64,000 bases of DNA, taken from the NCBI GenBank assembly GCA_023459355.1, contig JAEWUM010000033.1, forward strand, positions 80,803 to 144,802, in the 5' to 3' direction. Below the pieces are notes generated by a model, which did no database searches, was not told the origin of the DNA, and worked only from the letters and a program-made list of their open reading frames with translations. Both the position numbers and the translations under genes were made by a program. This stretch comes from Bacteroidota bacterium. GTDB lineage: Bacteria; Bacteroidota; Bacteroidia; Bacteroidales; Paludibacteraceae. Positions 27,026-35,754 of this stretch are shown here, in pieces. The number at the start of each line of letters is the position of its first letter. Within the stretch, counting starts at the first letter, position 1.

Positions 27026-30000
27026 ATGAAAAACGCAAACCGTATATTGCTGATTTTTACGATTGTGTTCAGCTCGTTTACCTGTTTTTCTGCTGAACCA
27101 AACGGAATGTACTTTTCTCAGATATCTTCTAAGGAAGGTTTGTCTCACAGTACTGTTATTTCTATCGTACAGGATAAAAATAATATCATGTGGTTTGCCA
27201 CTTTCGACGGACTGAACAGGTACGATGGATATGCTTTTAAAGTGTACAGAAATGAACGAAACAATGAAAATTCACTCATTCACGATGTTTTACGTGTTTT
27301 GTTTATTGATTCGGATGGTGTTTTATGGATTGGCAGTAAAGGAGGTTTATCACAATATGTTGCTGAAAAAGATTGCTTTAATAACTATCAGTGTGTAATA
27401 AATGATAACCAAACTTTACCGGTAAACGCTATAGTTGAGTTCGACAACTCACATTTGTTACTGGGTACTGAATCGGGACTGTGGATGTTTAATAAAAAAG
27501 AAAGGAAGTTTGTTGACTTTCAGGAGTTAACATCGTTTAAGAAACCGGTTCAGTCTTTATCCAGACAAAATAACAACATTCTAATAGGGACAATAGATGG
27601 TTTATTTGTGTATAACAGTGTCCGAAAATACATTAGTCCTGTAAACAATGCATTCGATGGGAAAATTATTCAGGCAATATTGCCGCAGTCTGATTCAAGA
27701 ATATGGGTTGGGACTGAAGGTGCCGGACTTTTCCTGCTTAATCTGACCACGGGAGAAGTAACTAATTATCGTCATAACCCGTCAAATCCCCGGAGTCTGA
27801 GTTCAAATTATGTCCGCTCCTTAGCTTTCGATTCTCAGTTTCATTTGTGGGTTGGAACATTTAATGCACTAAGTATAAAAACAAATGGAGATGATAACTT
27901 CAATAATTACTTCCACAATCCGACCAGAGAAGGCTCTATCAGCCAGAACTCAATTCGTTCGATTTATGCAGATACACAGGGAGGTATGTGGTTAGGCTCG
28001 TATTATGGCGGAATTAATTATTATCATCCTTTGAAGAATAAGTTCGGTCATCTTTTACAAAATCCATACACCCGTTCGCTTAACGACAAAGTAATCAGTT
28101 GCATGGTTGAGGATGAAGACGGGAAAATATGGATTGGAGCAAACGATATGGGTATTAACATCTACAATCCCCAAAACGGATGGTTCGATTATATTACCCG
28201 TTCTAATACATCCACACTGACATCCAATAATATAAAAACATTTTTGCTGTCGAAAGATAAAAAGAATATCTATGTCGGGACACATGGAGGAGGGTTGCTG
28301 CTATTGAATAAACAGACCCGTCAGGCAAGGCGTATTCCGGGTGGAGCCGGGGAAAAAATCGATGATGTTTATGCCCTCACCTATGATGATACCGGTAAGA
28401 TATGGATTGGCGCCTTGTCGGGCTTATTTATTTATAATGAACCTGATGGTGGCATGCAGGAATATGATATTTCGGATATGGGTTCTTCTCATGTCATGTT
28501 TCTTAAACACGACTCAAAAAAAAGAATCTGGGTAGGAGGGGAAAAATCCCTGGGCCTACTCAAATCTCCTAAGGATAAATTAAAGGTCTTTCAATCGAAT
28601 GAGTATAACGGAACCATTATCAATAGCGCCGTAAACTGTATTTTCGAGGATTCAAAAAACCGTATATGGATTGGAACCCGTGGTGGATTGAGTTTGTATA
28701 ATGAGGACGGAACATTTAAATTATACAGTAAAGAGGATGGTCTGCCCGGTAACATGGTGTTTGGTGTGCTTGAAGATTCTTATGGCAGGTTGTGGATAAG
28801 TACCAATGAAGGACTATCCTGTTTTTCCCCGGAATCGGCCATGTTTAAAAACTACTCGGAAATTGATGGTTTATTGTTTCGTCAATACAATATGTATTCA
28901 TTCTGTCAATCAGGATCCGGCCTGATGTATTTCGGCGGAATCAACGGGATAACTACCTTTTATCCTGAACTCCTGATCGATAATCCGCACACGCCTGCCC
29001 CGGGAATCAGTAAGATAATTGTTCAGAACCGGGAGATTCATCCCTTTGATGAAACAGGTATCCTCACAAACAATATACTCGAAACAAAAAAAATTAAACT
29101 GTTGCCGGTTCAGTCGAGTCTGACAATCGAGTTTTTCGTTTCCAACTATCTGGCTGGTAAACACAATACTTTTGCCTATATGCTCGAAGGACTTGACAAA
29201 ACATGGAATTATGCTACAGATAACCGGCAGGTAACTTATAACAATTTAGATCATGGCAGTTATATGTTTAAGGTAAAGGCTGCTAATAACGATGGGAAAT
29301 GGAATGAAGAAGCTACTGAACTGGAAATAGTTGTTTTACCTCACTGGTGGCAAACCTGGTGGGCTATCCTGCTGTTTTTTATCACAGCAACAGCTATCCT
29401 CTGGTTTGTTTGGAGATTTATCAATCAGCGAAGAATAATGTATGAACAACTTCGTTCGGAACGACTTGAGAAAGAAAAAATGGAAGAAGTGAACCAAATG
29501 AAAACACGTTTCTTCATCAATATATCCCATGAATTCCGGACACCGCTGACGCTTATTCTGTCTCCTTTACAAGATATAATAGAAAAAACAACAGATAAAT
29601 GGCAGCGCTCACAATTACTTCATATTCAGAAGAATACCAATAAGATGCTGCACCTTGTCAATCAATTGATGGATTACAGAAGGGCTGAATTGGGATTTTT
29701 CGAGTTAAAGGTGCATAGACTTAATCCTAAAAATCAGGTAGTTGAAATTTGCAATTTATTTGACAGACTGGCTAAGCGTAAAAAGATAGGATTTACAGTT
29801 GACGATCTTACTTCCGGCAAGGAAATGCTGATCGACAGTAATTACCTTGAACTGATTTTAAGTAATTTATTGTCGAATGCATTTAAATTTACTCCGGATC
29901 ATGGCAGCATTACTGTACGACTCGAAGAAGATGTCAATTATTTTATTCTTGAAGTGGAAGATACCGGATCGGGAATACCGGAAGATAAACAAGCGTTAAT

Positions 30001-31045
30001 ATTCGACCGCTTTTATCAGGTTAACAATGATTACGTGGGTACAGGTATCGGTCTGTCGCTTGTAAAAAGACTGGTTGATTTACATCACGGAAAAATAGAA
30101 GTAAAGAGTAAGCCGGGAGAGGGAAGTAGGTTTACAGTTTATTTTCCGCAAAATGAAGAAGTATATGATAAGGCTGAAATTGAAACCGGACACGATGATA
30201 ATACGGTTAAAATTCATCAGAAATCGCTTGATTTTATCCTCGATGAAAGCATTAAAGAGGATTCAGATCAGGTTGATACTCAAATCAGCGACACCTTGCT
30301 AATCGTTGAAGATAATGCCGATGTGACTGAATATCTGGTCGAACGCTTATCCAAACATTATCATGTTTATACAGCATCTAATGGATTGGAAGCGCTGGAT
30401 GTTCTTAAAGACAAGGAAGTGGATTTAATACTTACCGATGTGATGATGCCTGAAATGGATGGAATTAAATTGTGCAAATCTTTGAAACAGAATATAAAAA
30501 CCTGTCACATACCGGTTATTATACTATCTGCGCGGTCGAATACGGAAGATCAGTTGCAGGGACTTGAAGTGGGTGCAGATGATTATCTTCCGAAACCTTT
30601 TACATTCTCAGTGCTGAAAGCCAAGATACAGAATATGCTGAAATCGCGTCGCCGTATGCTCGAACATTATTCCAAATCGCTTGAAATTGAACCCGAAAAA
30701 ATTACTTTCAACGCGATGGATGAAGAATTATTAAAAAGGGCCATGAAAATTGTGATTGATAACCTGGATAACAGTGAGTTTTCTACCGATACATTTTGCT
30801 CTGAAATGGGAATGAGCCGGTCAAATCTTCACCTGAAGTTAAAAGCCATAACGGGTGAATCTACAATCGATTTTATTAAAAAAATCAGATTTAATGAAGC
30901 GTGTAAATTGTTGCTCGATGGAAGGTATAACGTTGCCGAAGTGAGTACCATGGTAGGTTTTAATACTCCTTCTTACTTTGCTACCAGTTTTAAGAAATAT
31001 TTTGGCGTTTTACCTACTGAATATATAAAAAGCAGAAGATTGTAA
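27026..31045 (+). CDS. Hybrid two-component system sensor/regulator (HTCS)
   Basis: This 1339-residue one-protein signalling system is predicted to sense a glycosaminoglycan oligosaccharide in the periplasm and activate the PUL. Order: signal peptide; two seven-bladed propellers of Reg_prop repeats (about 25-680, repeated IWIGTxxGGL/LWIG motifs); a Y_Y_Y domain (about 690-770, FAYMLEGLDKTWNYA); one transmembrane helix (about 778-800, WAILLFFITATAILWFVW); HisKA with His835 (NISHEFRTPL); HATPase (LSNLLSNAFKFTP, GTGIGLSLVKRL); a receiver with Asp1138 (LILTDVMMPEMDG); and an AraC-type HTH (FCSEMGMSRSNLHLKLKAITG, ending EYIKSRRL). Catalytic His and Asp are intact. It is the only regulator in the locus and lies between two of its candidate target promoters. 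Confidence 0.96.
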   Translation: MKNANRILLIFTIVFSSFTCFSAEPNGMYFSQISSKEGLSHSTVISIVQDKNNIMWFATFDGLNRYDGYAFKVYRNERNNENSLIHDVLRVLFIDSDGVLWIGSKGGLSQYVAEKDCFNNYQCVINDNQTLPVNAIVEFDNSHLLLGTESGLWMFNKKERKFVDFQELTSFKKPVQSLSRQNNNILIGTIDGLFVYNSVRKYISPVNNAFDGKIIQAILPQSDSRIWVGTEGAGLFLLNLTTGEVTNYRHNPSNPRSLSSNYVRSLAFDSQFHLWVGTFNALSIKTNGDDNFNNYFHNPTREGSISQNSIRSIYADTQGGMWLGSYYGGINYYHPLKNKFGHLLQNPYTRSLNDKVISCMVEDEDGKIWIGANDMGINIYNPQNGWFDYITRSNTSTLTSNNIKTFLLSKDKKNIYVGTHGGGLLLLNKQTRQARRIPGGAGEKIDDVYALTYDDTGKIWIGALSGLFIYNEPDGGMQEYDISDMGSSHVMFLKHDSKKRIWVGGEKSLGLLKSPKDKLKVFQSNEYNGTIINSAVNCIFEDSKNRIWIGTRGGLSLYNEDGTFKLYSKEDGLPGNMVFGVLEDSYGRLWISTNEGLSCFSPESAMFKNYSEIDGLLFRQYNMYSFCQSGSGLMYFGGINGITTFYPELLIDNPHTPAPGISKIIVQNREIHPFDETGILTNNILETKKIKLLPVQSSLTIEFFVSNYLAGKHNTFAYMLEGLDKTWNYATDNRQVTYNNLDHGSYMFKVKAANNDGKWNEEATELEIVVLPHWWQTWWAILLFFITATAILWFVWRFINQRRIMYEQLRSERLEKEKMEEVNQMKTRFFINISHEFRTPLTLILSPLQDIIEKTTDKWQRSQLLHIQKNTNKMLHLVNQLMDYRRAELGFFELKVHRLNPKNQVVEICNLFDRLAKRKKIGFTVDDLTSGKEMLIDSNYLELILSNLLSNAFKFTPDHGSITVRLEEDVNYFILEVEDTGSGIPEDKQALIFDRFYQVNNDYVGTGIGLSLVKRLVDLHHGKIEVKSKPGEGSRFTVYFPQNEEVYDKAEIETGHDDNTVKIHQKSLDFILDESIKEDSDQVDTQISDTLLIVEDNADVTEYLVERLSKHYHVYTASNGLEALDVLKDKEVDLILTDVMMPEMDGIKLCKSLKQNIKTCHIPVIILSARSNTEDQLQGLEVGADDYLPKPFTFSVLKAKIQNMLKSRRRMLEHYSKSLEIEPEKITFNAMDEELLKRAMKIVIDNLDNSEFSTDTFCSEMGMSRSNLHLKLKAITGESTIDFIKKIRFNEACKLLLDGRYNVAEVSTMVGFNTPSYFATSFKKYFGVLPTEYIKSRRL

Positions 31046-31085
31046 CAAAATTGATATTTTTTTCGACAAAATTCAATTTCTGAAA
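31044..31085 (+). promoter_or_regulatory. Candidate HTCS operator upstream of the second GH88 unit
   Basis: ACAAAATTGATATTTT followed by TTTCGACAAA overlaps the HTCS stop codon. It matches the site at 25753 (22 of 27) and the site at 13237 (21 of 27). The following CTGAAA is 9 bp further away than in the 25753 site. Confidence 0.55.
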
Positions 31086-31098
31086 GATTAAATTATAG

Positions 31099-31106
31099 TT
31101 CATTTG
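31099..31106 (+). promoter_or_regulatory. Weak -7 promoter element for the right PUL block
   Basis: TTCATTTG differs from TAnnTTTG by one base and begins exactly 29 bp after the operator motif, the same spacing as at 25808. It would drive 31191 and probably the closely spaced genes up to 42241. Confidence 0.45.
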
Positions 31107-31190
31107 CATCAGGAACTCTGTCTGAACCACATTGGGTTACCGGCAAAGTTTCCGATGATTGCGTAATATATAATTTAATGCTAAAATACA

Positions 31191-32366
31191 ATGAAACGAA
31201 GACTGCTTAACTTTTTTGTGATTGCTACTTTTTTATCCTTATTTTTTTCTTCCTGTAAAAATAACACTTTCTGGGTCGACGAAAGCATTGAAACCGCTGC
31301 TTATCAGTTGGACATGATGGCCAAAGAAATTTCAGGTAAAGAAAAACTACCTCGTTCTATCCGTGATGGTGAAATCCGGCTTGAAGATTTGTACGACTGG
31401 ACGAGTGGTTTCTTTCCGGGAAGCTTATGGTATATGTATGAATTTACCAAGGATGAAATGTTTAAAAAACAGGCTGTCGAATACACAGACTTACTTTATA
31501 ATCTGAAAGACTATGCCGGAACACATGACCTTGGATTCATGGTTTATTGCAGCTACGGGAATGGATTCAGACTTACGGGCGACACCAGCTATATACATGT
31601 GATGGTTGAAACATCGGATAATCTTATTTCCAGGTTCAATGAAAAAACAGGAACAATACGCTCCTGGGACTTCGGAGAATGGCAGTTTCCTGTTATTATT
31701 GATAATATGATGAACCTGGAACTGCTTTTCTGGGCAAGTGATTTCACGAAAAATCCTGTGTACAGGGATGTCGCGTTACGTCATGCTGATACGACGATGA
31801 AAAATCATTATCGCCCCGACTTTTCTTCTTATCATGTGATTGATTATGATACGATAACCGGTAATGTGATTGCTAAACAAACATTTCAGGGCTATGCCGA
31901 CGAAAGTGCCTGGGCACGGGGGCAGGCATGGGGCTTGTATGGCTACACGGTATGTTATCGCGCAACAGGAGATGAAAAATACCTCCGTATGGCCGAAAAT
32001 ATTGCAGGTTTTATCATGGATAACGTAAAAACGGAGGATTTAATTCCTTATTGGGACTATAATGCACCCGATATACCCAATGCGCCACGCGACGCTTCGG
32101 CTGCAGCTGTAACTGCTTCGGCTTTATTCGAATTAAGTCAGTATACGAAACAGGGTGATAAATACTTTAATTATGCCGAAACCGTTCTAAAGAATCTTTC
32201 AGGAGAACAATACCTGGCGAAAAAAGGAGAAAATAAAGGATTTATCCTGATGCACTCGGTAGGGCATCTGCCTGCTAATTCTGAGATAGATACTCCGTTG
32301 AATTATGCAGACTATTACTATTTGGAATCTTTGATGCGCTATAAAAATCTGATTTCTAAAAAATAA
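31191..32366 (+). CDS. GH88 unsaturated glucuronyl hydrolase, lipoprotein
   Basis: This 391-residue paralogue of the enzyme at 7655 has a lipobox (LFFSSCKN). Family signatures are DWTSGFFPGSLWYMYE, THDLGFM with Asp113, IDNMMNLE with Asp171, ESAWARGQAWGLYG and PRDASAAA. Asp113 and Asp171 are the predicted catalytic pair. It leads the block containing heparinase III, so it probably handles unsaturated heparan sulfate disaccharides, while the 7655 copy sits with the chondroitinase-type lyases; this split of duties is inferred from location only. The start follows a 145-bp regulatory gap after the HTCS gene. Confidence 0.93.
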   Translation: MKRRLLNFFVIATFLSLFFSSCKNNTFWVDESIETAAYQLDMMAKEISGKEKLPRSIRDGEIRLEDLYDWTSGFFPGSLWYMYEFTKDEMFKKQAVEYTDLLYNLKDYAGTHDLGFMVYCSYGNGFRLTGDTSYIHVMVETSDNLISRFNEKTGTIRSWDFGEWQFPVIIDNMMNLELLFWASDFTKNPVYRDVALRHADTTMKNHYRPDFSSYHVIDYDTITGNVIAKQTFQGYADESAWARGQAWGLYGYTVCYRATGDEKYLRMAENIAGFIMDNVKTEDLIPYWDYNAPDIPNAPRDASAAAVTASALFELSQYTKQGDKYFNYAETVLKNLSGEQYLAKKGENKGFILMHSVGHLPANSEIDTPLNYADYYYLESLMRYKNLISKK

Positions 32367-32399
32367 ATCATTCATTCTTTTATTTAAAATCAACACACC

Positions 32400-34391
32400 A
32401 TGAAAATTAAAGTTATTGCTACCTTGATATGTACATCCTTATTGATTACTTCCGGACTTTACGGACAGGAACTTCGCAGAGAGGTGTTCGAACTGCTTGA
32501 TTTAAAAAGACCGGGATTAGAAAAAGTACAGAGTTTGGTAGAAAATGAAAAATATGAAGCTGCATCTTCAGCTTTGCTGGACTATTTCCGAAACCGTAGT
32601 GGAGTTAATAATCCTGAAGTGGACTTGAACAAGGTCAGAATCAGTGCTGAAGAACAAAAGTGGGCTGACGATGGACTGAAACACATTTTCTTTGTCCATA
32701 AAGGCTACCAACCTTCTTATTTTTACGGAGAAGATATCGATTGGGAATACTGGCCGGTTCAGGATAATGAACTGCGCTGGCAGTTGCACCGTCATAAATG
32801 GTGGACCCCGATGGGGAAAGCCTATAAAGTTTCCGGTGATGAAAAATATGCTTCCGAATGGGTTAAACAATATATCGACTGGATAAAGAAAAACCCTCTA
32901 TTGACACCAACTAAAGCGGAACAGGGTTCAATGGACAAGAACATGCTGAAAAAACTTGAAAATGTACGTTATGCGTGGCGTCCACTCGAAGTGAGTAACC
33001 GGTTACAGGATCAGACTGCACAATTTATGTATTTTGTCGGGAGCAAAAACTTTACTCCTGAGTTTCTGACTGAATTCCTGGCAAACTATTATCTTCATGC
33101 TGAACGTGTTATGGGGAATTATTCTAAACAGGGAAATCACCTTTTGTTTGAAGCGCAACGCATGATCTATGCAGGCGCGTTTTTCCCCGAATTTAAACGT
33201 GCGGAGAGCTGGCGTAAAAGCGGTATCAGCATTCTGAACGACGAAATAAAGGTACAGGTTTATGAGGATGGATTTCAGTATGAATTGGATCCGCATTATC
33301 ATTTGGCATCCATAAATATTTTCATAAAAGGCATTGAGATTGCTGATGTAAACGGCTATAAAAAAGAATTTCCTGTTTCATATCTTGAAACAGTTGAGAA
33401 AATGATTGAAGCTGTTATCAACTACTCTTTTCCCAATTATCTAAATCCTTGTTTTAGCGATGCCAAACTGGACTCCAAATCAGAAATGATTAAAAATTAC
33501 AAACGTTGGGCTAAAGTGTTTCCGAAGAATAATCAAATCCTTTACATGGCTACAGAAGGGAAAAAGGGAGAATTGCCGGCTTATTTGTCAAAACGTTATG
33601 AGAACTCAGGATTCTTTATTTTCCGAAACGGATGGAAAGAAGACGCAACTGTCATGGTACTGAAAGCCGGACCTCCGGCGTTCTGGCACAACCAACCCGA
33701 CAACGGAACTTTTGAACTTTATGTAAACGGACGTAATTTTTTCCCGGACGCAGGGAGCTATGTGTACGCAGGTAATGCCGAAGTAAACAAGGAAAGAGAT
33801 TGGTTCCGTCAGACAATGGTACATAAAACGCTGACACTGAATAATGCCAACATCGAACAAACCGACTCAAAGTGTTTACTTTGGGAAACAGGTGGTAATA
33901 CTGAAAAGCTGGTCGTTGAAAATCAAAGCTACGCTGACCTGAAACACCGAAGAACCGTGTTTTTTGTCGATCAATCTTTCTTTGTAATCGTGGATGAAGC
34001 TACCGGAAATGCAACCGGTGATGTCGCGGTACATTATCAGCTAAGTGAAGGGAAAGTAAATGTAAATGCTGAGAAATTATCAGTAAATACACTTTACACG
34101 GATAATAACAACATGCTTGTTCAGGGTTTTGGCACAAAAGAAACACGGTTGGCCGAGGAGGAAGGCTGGGTATCATATGCTTACCGCCAGAAAAATGAAC
34201 GTCCGGCCTTTTCTTTCCGGACGCAGAAAAATGGTCAGGAGCCGGTGAGATTTATTACCGTAATCTATCCGGTATCTAAGAAATCGCCTTGTATTTCGGC
34301 TAAATTCTCCTCAAAATCGATGGAAAACAATCAGGTGGGTGTTGTGTTGAAAGTAAATAAGAAAAAATATGAGTTACAAGCTAAATGGTAA
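32400..34391 (+). CDS. hepC: Heparinase III (PL12) heparan sulfate lyase
   Basis: This 663-residue enzyme is predicted to cleave low-sulfated heparan sulfate by beta-elimination in the periplasm. The signal peptide ends near GLYGQ. It aligns from memory with Pedobacter heparinus heparinase III along its length: WPVKDNEVRWQLHR against WPVQDNELRWQLHR, GNHRLFEAQR against GNHLLFEAQR, and QPDNGTFEL identical. The catalytic residues Asn240, Tyr294 and His424 of that enzyme correspond to Asn246, Tyr300 and His430, all with a constant offset of 6. There is no T9SS tail. Its last 23 bases overlap the following sulfatase gene. Confidence 0.95.
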   Translation: MKIKVIATLICTSLLITSGLYGQELRREVFELLDLKRPGLEKVQSLVENEKYEAASSALLDYFRNRSGVNNPEVDLNKVRISAEEQKWADDGLKHIFFVHKGYQPSYFYGEDIDWEYWPVQDNELRWQLHRHKWWTPMGKAYKVSGDEKYASEWVKQYIDWIKKNPLLTPTKAEQGSMDKNMLKKLENVRYAWRPLEVSNRLQDQTAQFMYFVGSKNFTPEFLTEFLANYYLHAERVMGNYSKQGNHLLFEAQRMIYAGAFFPEFKRAESWRKSGISILNDEIKVQVYEDGFQYELDPHYHLASINIFIKGIEIADVNGYKKEFPVSYLETVEKMIEAVINYSFPNYLNPCFSDAKLDSKSEMIKNYKRWAKVFPKNNQILYMATEGKKGELPAYLSKRYENSGFFIFRNGWKEDATVMVLKAGPPAFWHNQPDNGTFELYVNGRNFFPDAGSYVYAGNAEVNKERDWFRQTMVHKTLTLNNANIEQTDSKCLLWETGGNTEKLVVENQSYADLKHRRTVFFVDQSFFVIVDEATGNATGDVAVHYQLSEGKVNVNAEKLSVNTLYTDNNNMLVQGFGTKETRLAEEEGWVSYAYRQKNERPAFSFRTQKNGQEPVRFITVIYPVSKKSPCISAKFSSKSMENNQVGVVLKVNKKKYELQAKW

Positions 34392-35733
34392 GAAAATAAG
34401 TATGGCAACGGCAGCATTATGTGCTGCCGTACCTGTTTTTTCCGCTGATAAACAACCGAATATTATTTTTATAATGACCGATCAGCAGACAGCCGATGCC
34501 ATGAGCAACCGTGGAAATCCCTTTGTAAAAACACCTGCGATGGACATGCTTGCTGCTGATGGTGTTACCTTTACAAATGCCTATTGCTCATATCCGCTGA
34601 GCGGTCCTTCCAGAGCCAGTTTGTTTACCGGGAAAATGCCGGTTGAACTGGGAGTAGCCGACAACGATGATCCGCTGCCTGCAAAGGAGATTCCGAACTC
34701 CCTGGGATTCATATTATCGAATGCCGGATATGATTGCCTGTATGCAGGCAAATGGCATGTTCCTACAGTAGAAATCCCGGATTACGAATTTGGATTCAGA
34801 AAAGTAAGCGGGATGAATGACCTGAAGTTAGTTGAAAATATTAAAGATGAATTGGCCGTAAAAAGGGAAAAACCGCTCTTTTTAGTGACTTCGTTTTTAA
34901 ATCCCCATGAAATTTGTGAGTATGCGCGTTCCCAAACGCTCCATTACGGTGAGATTGAAATTCCTCAGAATGCGAAACTGCCTGTGTTGCCGGATAATTT
35001 CAATGCTGAACGTGGTTTACCCGAAAGCGTCATGCTACATAAACAAATGATGTTCCGGCTTTATCCTACCCGAAATTATACCTCAACCGACTGGCGTAAT
35101 TATTTATACGCCTATTATCGTCTGGTTGAGCGGGTTGATAAGAATTTGCATGATTTGATTACGGAACTGAAGAAAAATGGTCTATACGACAATTCACTTA
35201 TCGTTTTTACAAGTGATCATGGTGATGGAGTGGCTGCACACAGATGGAATCAGAAAAGAGCTTTATTCGAAGAAACCATCCAAATACCTTTGATAGTCAA
35301 GCTTCCTGCAGGACAAAAAGGGATGAAGGCCGGTTCGCTCACAAATGCCCTGACCAATATCGGTATTGACATTTATCCGACTTTGTGTGATTATGCCGGC
35401 GCTACGGTTCCCAGCGACAGGCACGGTATCAGTTTGAAACCATTGCTGCAAGGTGATAAAACGGGGCAACATGAACACATTTTTATTGAAACTTTACTCG
35501 ATGGTGTAAACATCCGCGGTTGGTGTGTCATACAGAGTGAATATAAATATGTGTATTATCGCATGCTGAAAGATAAAGAACAATTGTTTAGCCTGAAATC
35601 GGATAAGGGTGAAAAGAAAAACCTGGTTTACAACCCGAAATATGCCGGTGTCCGTAAACAAATGCGCAACAGAATGCTTGAATATGCGAAAAAAACGAAT
35701 GATACAATGCTTCGGAAAGAAATGAGTTATTAG
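34369..35733 (+). CDS. S1-family sulfatase (Ser-type), probable GAG sulfatase
   Basis: This 454-residue protein starts inside the end of the heparinase III gene (23-bp overlap, different frame), implying translational coupling. The signal peptide is residues 1-26 (KISMATAALCAAVPVFSA); Met12 at 34402 is an alternative start. Sulfatase features are PNIIFIMTDQQ with the metal-binding Asp, the formylglycine motif Ser78-Gly-Pro-Ser-Arg (LSGPSRASLFTG), GKWH and FTSDHGDGV. The Ser-type motif needs an anaerobic sulfatase-maturating radical-SAM enzyme, which is not in this window. Coupling to heparinase III suggests action on heparan sulfate oligosaccharides. Which sulfate (2-O, 6-O or N) cannot be told. 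Confidence 0.87.
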   Translation: MSYKLNGKKISMATAALCAAVPVFSADKQPNIIFIMTDQQTADAMSNRGNPFVKTPAMDMLAADGVTFTNAYCSYPLSGPSRASLFTGKMPVELGVADNDDPLPAKEIPNSLGFILSNAGYDCLYAGKWHVPTVEIPDYEFGFRKVSGMNDLKLVENIKDELAVKREKPLFLVTSFLNPHEICEYARSQTLHYGEIEIPQNAKLPVLPDNFNAERGLPESVMLHKQMMFRLYPTRNYTSTDWRNYLYAYYRLVERVDKNLHDLITELKKNGLYDNSLIVFTSDHGDGVAAHRWNQKRALFEETIQIPLIVKLPAGQKGMKAGSLTNALTNIGIDIYPTLCDYAGATVPSDRHGISLKPLLQGDKTGQHEHIFIETLLDGVNIRGWCVIQSEYKYVYYRMLKDKEQLFSLKSDKGEKKNLVYNPKYAGVRKQMRNRMLEYAKKTNDTMLRKEMSY

Positions 35734-35754
35734 TCAATGTGTGAAAATTAATTC

